Translations under genes and position numbers: made by a program
Shown here: positions 10,972 to 21,865 of the stretch, piece by piece
Layout: every line of letters starts with the position of its first letter
Numbering within the stretch: position 1 is the first letter of the stretch
Assembly (NCBI GenBank): GCA_027382625.1
Contig: JAJKFJ010022810.1
Location: forward strand, 1 to 35,564
Source of the DNA: Tetmemena sp. SeJ-2015
Taxonomy: Eukaryota; Ciliophora; Spirotrichea; Sporadotrichida; Oxytrichidae
Reading direction: 5' to 3'
Length of the DNA: 35,564 bases
Notes under the pieces: model-generated
The model's database searches: none
Seen by the model: only the letters and a program-made list of their open reading frames with translations
What the model was told of the DNA's origin: nothing

Positions 10972-11594
10972 GGTGGTGGAAAAAATTGAATGTTTTAAAC
11001 TTAAGAGGGGAAGCGCAAGAGTTTAGCAACAGGTTTTCCCCAAGCAAGGAAAAACCTTACAGGTACCTCACTTGCAAGGGAAGAAACTCTCATATGGAGT
11101 AACAATAATCCTAATTGGTTTTTTCCTTCCCACAAAGTATGGAACAAAGATCTCGTTCCCCAAACCCAAATTTTTTGATGAGGGAAAAAAGCTTTAAAAC
11201 AATTGATTTTCAACCCTGAAAGGAGATCCCAAAAATATCCTGAGATCTCAGTCACTAATAATATGTTTTGACGAAAGGTTTGGGTTTGGGGGATCCCGGA
11301 AAGGGTTTCTCTATTCCTTTTTAATAACCCAAAGGAAAAACTCTCCAAAAAAGTTTTCCAGAACGAAGGGGTTTTTTTTTGGGGTCCTTTCTACTGTACG
11401 TGCAGAGTACCTCAAAAAGACATTGAAGATAAAGGAAAAGATTTTAAGTAGAGGAGAACGAAAAAGAAGCAAGGAATAGTTTTCAGCGACGGGGGGAAAA
11501 ATTTAAGCAGCTTAGAAGTTTTCCCCACTTCTCTAGTAAGTTTTAGAGTTTTAAATGTGTAGAGAAAACCCCGGGACTGGGGATCTACTTAATG
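10972..11594 (+). pseudogene. TBE '22 kDa' gene, copy 2
   Basis: Colinear with the plus-strand gene at 26853-27436. The position equivalent to its start codon is GTG here, and the equivalent of the stop is TGA at about 11592. The frame is broken repeatedly by added bases. A TATA-like ATATAAAAAAAGG lies upstream near 10790, as in the other copy. Function of this TBE protein is not known. Confidence 0.5.
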
Positions 11595-12840
11595 AAAGGG
11601 GAGAGCAAAGGTATTCAGAGCACGGAAACAAATACAAACATCGAGGTGAGCAAACGGGCCAAAACTATACAAACTTAGGGACGAGAGAGCCCATAGATGC
11701 GGGAGCAGGTTTGGGAAAATGAGGAAACTTTGGTCCATTCGGGGCCCCAAAAGAAGAGAGAAAGGAACCTCTTAAGAATCCCTTCTTCCCAGATAAGCAA
11801 AAGGGGACTTAAGGCAGCAAAAGTTAAGCTTAAATACTTTTTCCCAAATATTCACTCTACCTTTTTTTCGCCCTAACTTTGTCTTTTCTTCTTCCACTCT
11901 CTTACAACTCTCACTATTAAATCCTCTGTATCGATAGCTTAAAAACATGATCAAGTGATAAAAGCAGCAGCTTCTTTTGTGTCCCTTAACTAATTCCAGT
12001 AAAACCCAAAGCCGTTGAACTTTGGCGAGTTTTGGAACATTAAAAACAGGGGTGATGTTCCCAAATCAGCGTATTTTCCTTCTTCCCTTCCTTTGTCTTG
12101 TGTACGCTGAAAGGGTTTTCAACGAGTAGAACGATCTACCGTCGGGTCTTCTCTCTGAGCTTCTTAAAAGGGAAAGCCTATCTGGGTCCGCTTGATAGAG
12201 CGGGGGTGGGAAAGGGCATAAGTTTAAGCCTAAACTTCCCAACCGAAATTTAAAGCAAATTGTAGTTATATTTACTGTTCTAAATCGTAAACTTCTATTT
12301 TTCGTGCCTTTTTGTAACCCAAATCTTCTTCAAAGAAGGTTTTGTGTTTAACACAGCTTCGGGCAGAAATACAAAATTCACCTAACCCCCTCCCCACCTG
12401 AGCAGTGTAAATTTTATTTCAGATTATTATAATAAAAAGGTTTAAATGAAGGGCTTAACGCCTTTCCCCTCGGGTTTAACATTTTGTTTCGTTAAAAGGG
12501 AAATTTCCCAAAGGGTAGATGTTTGCTACGTCTAGGGGGGAGATCTTGAGATAAAGGAAAAAATTTTATGGAAGATCTTCCCCGCGCACTCCAAAATGAA
12601 GTGCGCTTTTGTGGCGAAAGTTTGAGGATCAATCAAAAAATTGATGTGCACAAACTTTTTAAAATTTGAAGTGCGATGAGGGACAGCTGCAACCTCCCCA
12701 AAATTTTCTGCCCAAAACAACTTTCAAATTTTGGGGAGTATAGTGGCGCTGGGACTCTCAACATTTTTGCGATGAGTTGATGTTGAGAACTGGCATTTTT
12801 AAATACTTGGGGTAAAAAATGAAACCCCATTTCCTTCCTT
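11588..12840 (-). pseudogene. TBE DDE transposase ('42 kDa') gene, copy 2
   Basis: Colinear with the transposase at 27427-28649. Pieces such as VAAVPHRTSNF (12.6-12.7 kb) match the N-terminal half of the other copy. The last catalytic region is present near 12010 as FNG followed by a FYW-like string, but with substituted bases. The frame is heavily interrupted by homopolymer changes. Confidence 0.55.
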
Positions 12841-12990
12841 TGGGGTCAAAAAAATGAAACTAGATATGATGGTGTAAAAATTTTTTAGTAAATTTTGGCG
12901 TTTATGCATGATTATAAGTAAAATTTAAAAAAGAAATTAATTATACACCCCTTTTTTCACTTTTTTTATATATATGGGGTTTTTAGGTTT

Positions 12991-14240
12991 CATGCATAGT
13001 TCATTAAAAAATTTTTAAATTTTTTTTTAAAAATTACCAATAAAATAAAATTTTAACCTATTTTTTAAATATAAGGATTTTTTAAAAAACTTCCTTTTAA
13101 TTTTAAATAATAAAATAATTCTTTCCTTTTAAATTTCATTAAAGCCCATTTGCCCAAAAAAGATTTATGAATAATTTGCATCTTCTACATTAAAGTCCAG
13201 CTAACTCCTCCGGGAGAGCAGATAGAGGGAGAATTCATAATCCTATTATTTTTTTAATTCACATATTGAATGAGCCCTAGTTTGCTTAAAAATATCACTT
13301 TTATACAGTCGGAGTATGAAGAGCTAAAAAAGGAATCTCAGCATAAAAATTTTAACAAATAGTGCTGATAATTAACTTTTAAAAAATTTCGCTAAATCTA
13401 TAATATTTTGTGTTTTTATAATAAAATAAAATAGAGTTAAAGATAGAATAAAATTTAAATAAAAAAAAAGTTATATAAAGCGAATAAAATCGCCTAGAGG
13501 AATAGATACTGAAAATCATTAAACTTTGCAAATAATTATTTTTTTAGAGATTCAAGAGGAAAAGAGAGTCGATATTAAGTATATCCAGTTGTTTTATTTG
13601 CTGAAGTTAAAAAAATTATATCGATTTATAAAATTACTTATTTTGGGATTTAAAGTTTAAGATTATATTTAAAAAGGTTTAATATTTAATTCTAATATCG
13701 CATCATTAAAATCTTTAATTAAACAAATCATTTGAATATCACTTAATATAGATGATTATATAGACATTATTGAAAGAAAAAAATTTCAAAAACTGTTTAA
13801 TATATTTTATTGGATTCACTTAATTAATTGCAAAGTGTAGAGTGTAGGTTGATCTAAATATTTAGTATTATAAATCGGAAATCATTAAACTTTTAAATAA
13901 ATAATCTTAGTTACCTCCGATTACAAAGCCATCTTAGTATTGTGCTTCTCCAAAAACCTCGAACCGGAAGTCCAAAATATATGCGATTTTATTTTCAGAT
14001 TATCCTTAAAGATTAATTTTTCCATTTAAAAAACAAAATACAGAAGAGAAGCTTGGAATACTTGTCTCCTAGAGAGATTCAAATTCCCTATAAATGCTCT
14101 TAAATAATTTATTTATTTATATATTTTTTTTTCCTCTCAATTTAAAATATTAAAATTAAACAGAGATAAAAACTTTGAGCAGAGACAATAATTTTAAATT
14201 TTTTTGTTGTTGTGAATTTGTTTTTAATGAAAATTCCTTT
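12991..14240. other. AT-rich region without supported gene
   Basis: The first about 150 bases still show long T and A runs like those in the adjoining TBE. The rest is AT-rich with no frame I would call coding and no repeats noticed. Confidence 0.3.
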
Positions 14241-14249
14241 TTTTTGAAT

Positions 14250-14399
14250 ATGCTCTTTGTTAGTGAATTAGCAGTGCCAGATACGGCTATATCTATAAAA
14301 GTCAAAGAATTCAATCTCAATAGAAATTCCCAAATTTATTAAGAATTGTTAAATTAGATATTTAATTTTATGAAAGTTTTTGAAATCTTTAAACTATGA
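14250..14399 (+). CDS. Small unidentified ORF, 49 codons
   Basis: It starts with ATG and ends with TGA, reading MLFVSELAVPDTAISIKV followed by a helical segment. The composition of the first half is protein-like. It could be the upstream exon or MDS of the gene at 14474-14842, or chance. No family recognised. Confidence 0.3.
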
Positions 14400-14473
14400 T
14401 TAAGAAGAAATAAAAAGCCAAAAACCGTAAGATTAGACGGAAGAAACTTCCTCTTCATCCCTGAAACATTAAA

Positions 14474-14842
14474 ATGAACTATCACCTATCTTTAAAAGGT
14501 ATAGACATGATAATTTATAAAATGTGTGAATATTTTGCTACACTTTTTCATAATTTTATTTTATTATATCTTTCTTTAGGCTCTGATGAAACGTTTAGGT
14601 CATATTAGTTTACAATTCACTACGGTGTCTTTATTAAAGGAATGGAAATGAGCAACAGCAAAGAAAGATCCATAAAAGTAAAGAGTATTCGGACACAAGA
14701 GGTACTCCACTATCTACAGCTGAAAAATAATAATTATAAAATAAGTTTTATATAAACAAAATTGATGATATCAAAGAAAAAGATTGTGAATTGGACTACT
14801 TTCTTGATATAAGTTCTCACTTAAAAAAGCTCTTTACAATGA
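14474..14842 (+). CDS. Small gene with one predicted intron, about 95 codons
   Basis: ATG at 14474 begins an exon reading MNYHLSLK. A GT...AG intron of 81 bases (14499-14579, GTATAG...TCTTTAG) follows, and the second exon continues in frame as GSDETFRSYQFTIHYGVFIKGMEM to TGA at 14840-14842. The second exon's first 35 residues look genuinely coding; later residues are Lys/Asn/Ile-rich. No family recognised. An alternative is that the AT-rich 81 bases are a small IES rather than an intron, but no flanking direct repeat is evident. Confidence 0.4.
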
Positions 14843-14849
14843 ATATAGT

Positions 14850-15920
14850 AGAGAATTTAAAATAAAGTTGTCAATCTTTGTGTCTTTGTGAATTCTTAAA
14901 TAAACATTTGAAACATATAAGTAGTTAAATTGAATACGATAAGAATTTCATTGAATCGTAATGAATGTAAGTTTTGAAATTGCTAATTTATCCTTTAGCT
15001 TTATCTAAAATGAGTGTTTTTGTTAGCCTTTTTTTCTCCTTTAATTTATTAAAATCTTAAGTGAAGTAAATATGCTTAAGTAAGCAAACATAAGGGTGCC
15101 ATTATAATTTTATATTAATTTCCATAACCGCAATATATTAAAATAGAATCCCTTGAATTTTACAGCTACAGAATCTCTTAATTGTAAATTAAAATGGGAA
15201 GAAATTTTATATAAAAGAAAATTTAAATTAGTGATTAGTTGCAAAGTTGATGCCAATATCTACGATAAAACCATAAGATATATTTTAACATATCGATTTC
15301 TTATTTGTATGAGGTTCAAGCTTACATTTAGGAAGAGATCTTCCGTTATCTAAAGTCGATAATTTTTTATCTTATTATGGAATTAATAATTAAATAATTC
15401 TAATCAATTCAGATATATTTTCAAAGTTTTTTTTACTTCATTTTTAGACTCCTTGATTTGCGATTATCTTTTAAATTATCTACAATTGGGAAAATAAGAA
15501 TTTTTTTTTAATTTGCTCTGACGAAGAATATGTATGAAACCATATCTTTAGTAATGAAAACTAAATTTTATTTTAAAAAAATGGCGATTAACTTCCTTAA
15601 ATTTTAATTAGAGTTATGTTAACAAAGTAGCAAGTTAGATATTCTAGAAAATGATAAAAAGAATCATTCGAGCAGTCTAATTTGCTGCTGCTTTATAAAA
15701 GGAAATTACATTTTTTTCGAACTTGCCTCGATAATAAAACTAACTCAAATTAGCACCAATTGACAAAGCATGAATGGATTCATTCATTTTCCTGAAATTG
15801 TTAATTACCTTATTCTCTATCTCTCTCTCTTTATTTATTTTATGAATTGAAGAAGTAATTTATAGCGGAGCGAAGAATCTTGGTGATAAAATTTTACAAG
15901 GTGTCAACAAGCAGGCCTCA
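14850..15920. other. AT-rich region without supported gene
   Basis: Long frames exist because TGA is rare in such DNA (for example from 15153), but their composition is that of translated AT-rich sequence. A short CT-rich tract is near 15820. Nothing further seen. Confidence 0.3.
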
Positions 15921-15927
15921 TTAAAGA

Positions 15928-16665
15928 GTTTGGGGGACATAAGTTAACCTCCTCCCCTTCCAAGTTATAATTTTTAATTAAAATAGGCTAAAATGCCAAA
16001 AAAATAAAAAAATTAAGATTGGAATTGTTGGACATGATCAAAAAATAGATTTTTAAATTAGTTTTTAATAGTTTTAAATTTACTTTATTCTCATTAAAAT
16101 AGGCTTTTTAGCAATTTTAGTCGCGAAGTAAAACATGTTAGTTGTATTATAGAGTAATGGGAAAGTCCCTAATTATTTATATATTTATAAGGCAGAAATG
16201 AAAGGGATGCTCTGCTAATAGATAATTCAGCAGCTTTATCTTAATTCTATTCTTTCTTTCATTCACATAAAGCTGATAAATTTAAACTCATCTACACTCA
16301 TTCAGTAAATTATGCCTTCTTATTTTATATTTATTTAAGACCTAAAAATTTAAAGACTCCCCATGAAATTATTCTAAAGTAAATGTGATTTACTTAGAGA
16401 GTTATTGTTTGATAATGATAAAGTCATAAAAGAATTTTATTTAACTGATTAAGCTTAGATTTTGATTATTATATATTTTTGATAAAACAAATTCTTAACA
16501 AATTCATTTTTGACAGAGACCAAATTCTTAAAAAGTGCAAAATGACACTAGAAGAGTAATTACACAAAAATATCTCGCTTTTTCAGCGAATTTTGGACTA
16601 GAATACTTTTTTAAAACTAGAATTTTATTAAGCATGGGTGAGGTTAAACCTACGTCCCCCCCAAA
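15928..16665. mobile_element. Candidate 0.74-kb element bounded by GC-rich inverted repeats
   Basis: A GC-rich 30-base segment at 15928-15957 (TTTGGGGGACATAAG, then TTAACCTCCTCCCC) is the imperfect inverse of 16636-16665 (GGGTGAGGTTAAACCTACG, then the C-run and AAA). These are almost the only GC-rich stretches in this neighbourhood. The interior is AT-rich without a recognisable gene. It fits a small non-autonomous element or an IES derived from one. Confidence 0.5.
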
Positions 16666-16669
16666 GGGT

Positions 16670-17310
16670 TTAAATTGGATATAACTGATCTTTATTTGTA
16701 TTCAAAATTTAATAATCATAAATAATTATTGTAATAAACTATTTTATAGAAATTAAACTAAATAATATTTAACTTAAAAGTATGCTAAATATTTTAAAAG
16801 AAAGAGAAATAAAATTCATAATCATTTTGATTTTTAAAAAAATAGAAATTAGATTGATTAAATAGCTCTGTTTCAAATTTTATAATCAACTAATTTATAA
16901 ATGCTAACGAGAAGGCAATTTAAAAAAGAAGAATTTCAGAGCTTACAACTGATCGAATTTGTAAAAGCTAATAGCTCTAAAATGTCTAATTTTCATTGAG
17001 TTAAGTCTTTTTGATTTATCTTTGATATGAATAGAATCATTCAGAAAACAAATCTAAAACTTAAACACCTTAATTCAATCTAAGAAGGGGGAAATCGTTT
17101 CATAACTTATTTCAAATAATATCAACAGATAGTTTTAAACCAGGTAACTTGATAAACTACATTTATTTATTTTTAGCTTCCCTGTTTGGTTTAAACTAAC
17201 TTTTTTCTTAAGGAAAATAATTTTAAGACACTTACTTAAAAAAGAAAATGAAATGTTAAAAGGATAAAACTTAATATTAAAACTACAAGCTGAATCTCAA
17301 AATTCTCTCT
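16670..17310. other. AT-rich region without supported gene
   Basis: No coding frame, repeat or RNA gene that I can support. Confidence 0.3.
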
Positions 17311-17316
17311 CAAGAT

Positions 17317-17874
17317 TCATTAAGAAAATTTTATTCGACTTATTATAAAATATAATCTTATTTGATTGCAAAAGCGCATAATTCCTATTAAAATATAAAC
17401 AAATTTAGTTAAATCACTTTTATAAAAATTATTGATAGAGTTGTATTTATTCAATAGAGATTAATCATTCATTTGTATTTAATATTATAATTTAAATTCA
17501 TCATAAATTGATCTGTTTAAAATCCTGATTAAATTTGATAATTATGCTCTTTTTTTAAAAATAATATTTACTTATAGAATTCTCGAAATTCTTTCGATGC
17601 ATTAAATACTCTTATTTATTAGATCAATATCTCTTTTAGTTGTTTCTGATTCAAATACAATCTCTTCCTTGAATTCTTCAACTTATATCTCGTTTGTGCC
17701 TCTCTCGAGTTTTATAGAGAAGCAAAATTTATAGAATAGTATTAGAGCTTCAATAGAGTTAAAAATGTAAATGAATTATGTCAACTAGTGCCTATTAACT
17801 TTCTCTACTGTCGTAAAAATTGACTAAAAATTACATTATAGGTCAAATACGATACGATGATCTCGTAAATACAC
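17317..17874 (-). CDS. Unidentified coding piece, about 186 codons
   Basis: A minus-strand frame is open for 186 codons to TGA (17317-17319). Its upstream half is clearly protein-like: VYLRDHRIVFDLQCNF, FTTVEKVNRHQLTQFIYIFN, LERGTNEIQVEEFKEEIVF, ETTKRDIDLINKSIQ. The downstream half becomes Ile/Asn/Lys-rich and may run into non-coding DNA past an unseen piece boundary. No start codon fixed; no family recognised. Probably an MDS of a split gene. Confidence 0.5.
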
Positions 17875-18202
17875 AATAAATTATAAGAGATTTAAATATA
17901 CTTTTTAGATGATATTAAATTAGAGAAAATTATCATTTTTCTTTTTAAATGAAAATTGGTATTAACTCTCTATTAAAAGTCTAACATTTCTGATATCTCA
18001 AGAAATAAATTTTTTATTTATAATTGTGTAAGATAAGACATATGCATGATGATTTTAGGAATATTTATGAGCAAGGAGTGAGAAAACCCCTAAAAAATGA
18101 AAGTTATTCTAATAAAAAGGATATGAGACAAGTCTAAAACTTTAAAATTCTTCAAAATAAAGGGTTGACTACATGAGATCTGTTATAAAATCTAAGTCTA
18201 GT

Positions 18203-18601
18203 TCATTAGATATTGTCAGTTAGGTAATCCTAATAATTGTGTGCGTATTTTAATATTTTTATATTAAGATAATCAAATCCTATCTTTCCGATAAACAAAG
18301 GATTGAATCTTACTCTACTACCTCTTTACTTCATTATTCTCAACTACTCATTTTCCTGCATAGCTTTCATAACTTCTATGACTTCTTTCTTTTACCATTT
18401 CTACAAAAGTACTAGCTCTAAAATTGTCGTTATATGTTCTTTGGAAAAGATAGGGCACCCGAATTGAGATGGTAAGCTAGACTCAATCTACTTTTTCATG
18501 CCAAAATAGCTTAATAAGTGCATCATCTTCATGTAATTGTGGAAGCTTGATTTTCCAAATTTTTACACAAATCTTAGGCCTTGCCTTTTGTTCTGAAGCA
18601 T
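18203..18601 (-). CDS. Unidentified protein, 132 codons
   Basis: Starts at ATG (18599-18601), directly after an in-frame TGA, and ends at TGA (18203-18205). The sequence has sensible composition: MLQNKRQGLRFVQKFGKSS, MKMMHLLSYFGMKKQIESS, FSKEHITTILELVLLQKWQ, EVIEVMKAMQENEQLRIM. The last 25 residues are more AT-like. No signal peptide or membrane segment. I do not recognise the family; it may be one MDS of a larger gene. Confidence 0.5.
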
Positions 18602-18868
18602 TCAAACCAATTATCTTTAAAAAATATTTGCTAAATTTAGTCTTATTGTTTATTTCTGGATTATTGAATAAAATTTAGCATATTCAAATTTATAAATTGT
18701 TATCAATTTCGAGAAAATATAAATTTAAATAATTTTTCATTGTTGAACCAATTTATGGAATTTAACTCGACTAAATTTAAATTATTTTTTTTAATTATTT
18801 ATAAAATGAGCCTAATAACTCGCTTAGAAGATCTATCTTCTTTTTTAAATCAATTTTTAGAGTAGAAA

Positions 18869-19495
18869 GCGGGAGCACGTATCCGACACCTCTAAAAATC
18901 ATTAAATCTTGACTAAGCCAGGCCTATTTTTGGATGAATCGAACATAAAATGGGTTTCTCGGTAAAATTCACAAGCCTTTATAGTCAAATTATGAGTTTT
19001 TAGCGTTAAAATTTGTGAAGGTAAAGCAAAAAATTTAATTTGTAAAATTTAGATTTTTATGTAAAAATGATCAAAATCATATAAAATTCAAACGCTTAAG
19101 GAAAGTGTCCTTTATTTCCCTATTTCTCAATAAATAGTTAAGAGTCTTTTTTTTGTTGACAATTTTCTCTTTCCTTTGTTGAGATTAAAAATAATTGGCG
19201 AGATAATCTTTGAGTATTGACCTGATTAAACTTTATAAATGAAATATTAATGGAATATCAGACTCTTTGTTTGAAATTTTTATGATTTTGATCATTTTTA
19301 CATAAAAATCTAAATTTTACAAATTAAATTTTTTGCTTTACCTTCACAAATTTTAACGCTAAAAACTCATAATTTGACTATAAAGGCTTGTGAATTTTAC
19401 CGAGAAACCCATTTTATGTTCGATTCATCCAAAAATAGGCCTGGCTTAGTCAAGATTTAATGATTTTTAGAGGTGTCGAGATACGAGCTCCCGTC
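18869..19495. mobile_element. Foldback (long-TIR) element, 627 bases, with 9-base target duplication
   Basis: The arms 18869-19092 and 19270-19495 (about 224 bases each) are near-perfect inverted repeats, with a spacer of about 180 bases. The outer ends are GCGGGAGC and GCTCCCGTC. The 9-base direct repeat GAGTAGAAA flanks the element at 18860-18868 and 19496-19504. Long TIRs plus a 9-base duplication are typical of Mutator-like (MULE) non-autonomous elements; the family assignment is inference. No coding frame inside. Confidence 0.85.
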
Positions 19496-19637
19496 GAGTA
19501 GAAAATTTAATTAAAATCAGTGATTGGTTATAATAATAAATGGAGAGTTGTAATTTCGTGTCAGTTAAAATCTTAGATTCACCCCTGATCTGCAGCTTGT
19601 TCGATAACTTGTCAAAATTTAATTCGAGTTTATACTT

Positions 19638-19973
19638 TAATATTACCGTTCAGCCTCGATTTTTCAAATACTTTTGAGTTTGCTTCTGTAAGGCCTGGAC
19701 TAACGAGGACGAAGCACTTGCCATCTGGGTTAAGACTTGGTACTGTAAGCGCTCCTTGTCGGCCGAGTATTGCAAGAAAAATGTCAAAAAAAGGTAATTT
19801 TACTTTATTAAATCCCACAATTATAGGGAAATTTATGGATCTAATAATGCCAATTATTGCTGGGTTTGAAAGCACTTCTCGAAAGTTCAGTAAAAAGACG
19901 AAAACAGTGGCTACTTACTGGACAAGCTGGCTTTCTAGCCAGTAGTGAAAAATCGGGGCTGAACGGATAATAT
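19638..19973. mobile_element. Small TIR element, about 321 bases between outer TIR ends
   Basis: The 21-base TIRs at 19646-19666 (starting CCGTTCAGCC) and 19946-19966 (ending GGGGCTGAACGG) differ at one position and are flanked by TAATATTA/ATAATAT. The left third is about 85% identical, inverted, to 168-305, so this is a repeat family. Short frames run on both strands; the one reading NPDGKCFVLVSPG is conserved in the other copy. Probably non-autonomous. Confidence 0.75.
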
Positions 19974-20143
19974 CAGCGAGATATGATGTGTACCTTGTCT
20001 TGATTTTGAAATTCGTGCCTATCTTCAACTTATGTAGCTTACAACTCTGAACTGAGCCCCACACAATAGTTGAATGGAGAAAAAGCTCTTCGAATTTTAA
20101 ACTGATTCAAATGGTGTAAAATTATTTGAGTTTTAACATATTT
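19973..20143 (-). CDS. Unidentified C-terminal coding piece, 56 codons
   Basis: A minus-strand frame lies between TGA codons at 20144-20146 and 19973-19975. It reads HHLNQFKIRRAFSPFNYCVG, then LSSELQATQVEDRHEFQNQDK. G+C is higher than around it. It touches the right TIR of the small element at 19646-19966, so the element may have inserted just after the stop. No family recognised. Confidence 0.4.
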
Positions 20144-20719
20144 TCAACTGGAACTGACCTAATCCATTTCAGTTTAAAATATAAATATAATCTATTTTAT
20201 TAAATTCTCGGCTAAAATTTATTCTTAGTAAAGGAATTGGCAGATAAGATTATTTAAATTTGATATTATCAACATATTTCTTAGAAATAATTTATCAATT
20301 TATTTTTTATAATTTTTGGCATATATTGCATTTTTATTTGTCTAAATATCAATTCCAGCTTATCTTACTTGTAGGAAATGCTCTAGCTAAAAATTCTCCT
20401 TTTATAAACTAAATAACTATAAATGTAACTACCCGGTTTCATAAAATAAGGAAAGGGTACTTGGATCTGATTCTCCTTTAAAATCCTTATATTTGTTGAA
20501 ATAAAAATTCTAAAACATAAAGCCTGAAATTAAAAAAAGAAAAAAGAAATTTGGCTAAAATCAATAGATTTGCTGGATTGGCACCTTATTTGAGAAATTT
20601 GTTGTATGATGACTTGGAAATCAATAATCTGACAATCATTTCAATTATAATACTCTTAAATTTATATTTTAAATATTTGTTAAGCCATTTGTAACTTTTA
20701 ATTAATCCAGCATCTATAA

Positions 20720-21627
20720 ACTATTATATAATGAGAATTAATTTCAAAAATGTAAAGATGTTTAATTTATTCGTTAGTTGTGATAATTATATACTACCTA
20801 AAATAAATAAATGACAATCAGAGATTAAAGTATTAGAGTGTAACCGAATGTGGTTCAAAATTAAAAATCCGACTCTCAGACCACTGGTCAGATAGACAGG
20901 CTTAGACATTCATTTGATCAGATTTATATTCATCACCATTAACAGTATTTCCATCATCGAAAGACTTATTATTTCTAATGCCATTCCATATCCGCAGGTG
21001 TCTTGCGCTCTGTGGCCTGCCCCCGTCCCCAGCGAGTAGATGACTGTGTCCGGGGTGGTTCCCTTAGTAGAATCCCTTAATAAGGGTTAGAGCCCAGCTG
21101 GTGACCTCACCTACCCGTCTTCTGGCAGTCACAGTAGCTATCACACCTCTCTCACTGCCATTTCCATAACACTGCTTCACTCTCAGCTCCATGACGGCTA
21201 TCACAGTAGAAACAGACGCACAGCCTGTGTCCACCAGCTGGGCTCTAACCCCTTATTAAGGGGTTCTACTAAGGGAACCACCCCGGACACAGTCATCTAC
21301 TCGCTGGGGACGGGGGCAGGCCACAGAGCGCAAGACACCTGCGGATATGGAATGGCATTAGAAATAATAAGTCTTTCGATGATGGAAATACTGTTAATGG
21401 TGATGAATATAAATCTGATCAAATGAATGTCTAAGCCTGTCTATCTGACCAGTGGTCTGAGAATCGGATTTTTAATTTTGAACCACATTCGGTTACACAC
21501 TAATACTTCAATCTCTGATTGTTATTTATTTATTTTAGGCGGTAGATAATTATCACAACTAACGAATAAATTAAACATCTTTACATTTTTGAAATTAATT
21601 CCCATTATATAATATTACTACCTATAA
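20720..21627. other. Palindrome-filled IES or foldback insertion, 908 bases
   Basis: Two 381-base arms, 20723-21103 and 21232-21612, are near-perfect inverted repeats around a 128-base GC-richer loop. The inner 100 bases of each arm are GC-rich and contain a second small palindrome (CCCTTAATAAGGG). The hexamer CTATAA occurs at 20714-20719 and 21622-21627, just outside the arms, as either a target duplication or an IES pointer. Coding sequence abuts the right side (21622-21865), and excision at CTATAA leaves an open frame. No transposase inside. Confidence 0.85.
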
Positions 21628-21865
21628 TCAAAGCATAAGTTGAAGAACATTTATGCAGCTTGGACTTTGTTAAATTTATAAAAGTCCTTATCATCAGAGC
21701 TGTTTTCTGATTCAAAAATAGCATAATTCTCACATGCCAAACCATAATTTCTCTCGCGAATGTTTTATTCTATGATATTCTTTAATCTAATATTTTTTAT
21801 AGATAGTGAGTTACTCAAAATCTCGTCCAATTCCATAATTCTATCATAAATTTCATGATTTTAGA
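21622..21865 (-). CDS. Unidentified coding piece abutting the palindrome (MDS)
   Basis: The minus-strand frame reads HEIYDRIMELDEILSNSLS, NIIEQNIRERNYGLACENYAI, FESENSSDDKDFYKFNKVQ and ends NLCFDY at the CTATAA repeat. Composition is strongly protein-like and acidic. After removal of the palindrome the frame would continue CWINQKLQMAQQIF and reach TGA within about 26 codons. A second frame across the junction is also open, so the true continuation is uncertain. No family recognised. Confidence 0.6.

Larger units (their letters stand above)
8772..12990. mobile_element. TBE transposon, full length (copy 2), distorted sequence
   Basis: The left end is CAAAACCCAAAACCCC (8772-8787) and the degenerate right end GGGGTTTTTAGGTTT (12976-12990). 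The interior is colinear with the TBE at 22495-28778 minus its nested insertion, and the 4.2-kb length fits TBE1 (about 4.1 kb). Compared base by base with the other copy, this one shows many lengthened or substituted homopolymer tracts (for example a run of eight G near 9855 where the other copy has a mixed sequence), so its frames are unreadable over long stretches. Flanking target duplication cannot be called reliably. Confidence 0.85.

Noticed and set aside
15153..15353. 66-codon plus-strand frame and its long continuation in the ciliate code
   Set aside because: Composition is that of random AT-rich DNA, it begins without ATG, and there is no supporting homology.
19630..19945. Opposed 81- and 75-codon frames as two genes
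   Set aside because: They overlap each other within a 321-base TIR element; only the short NPDG-containing frame shows conservation, and that is reported as a finding.
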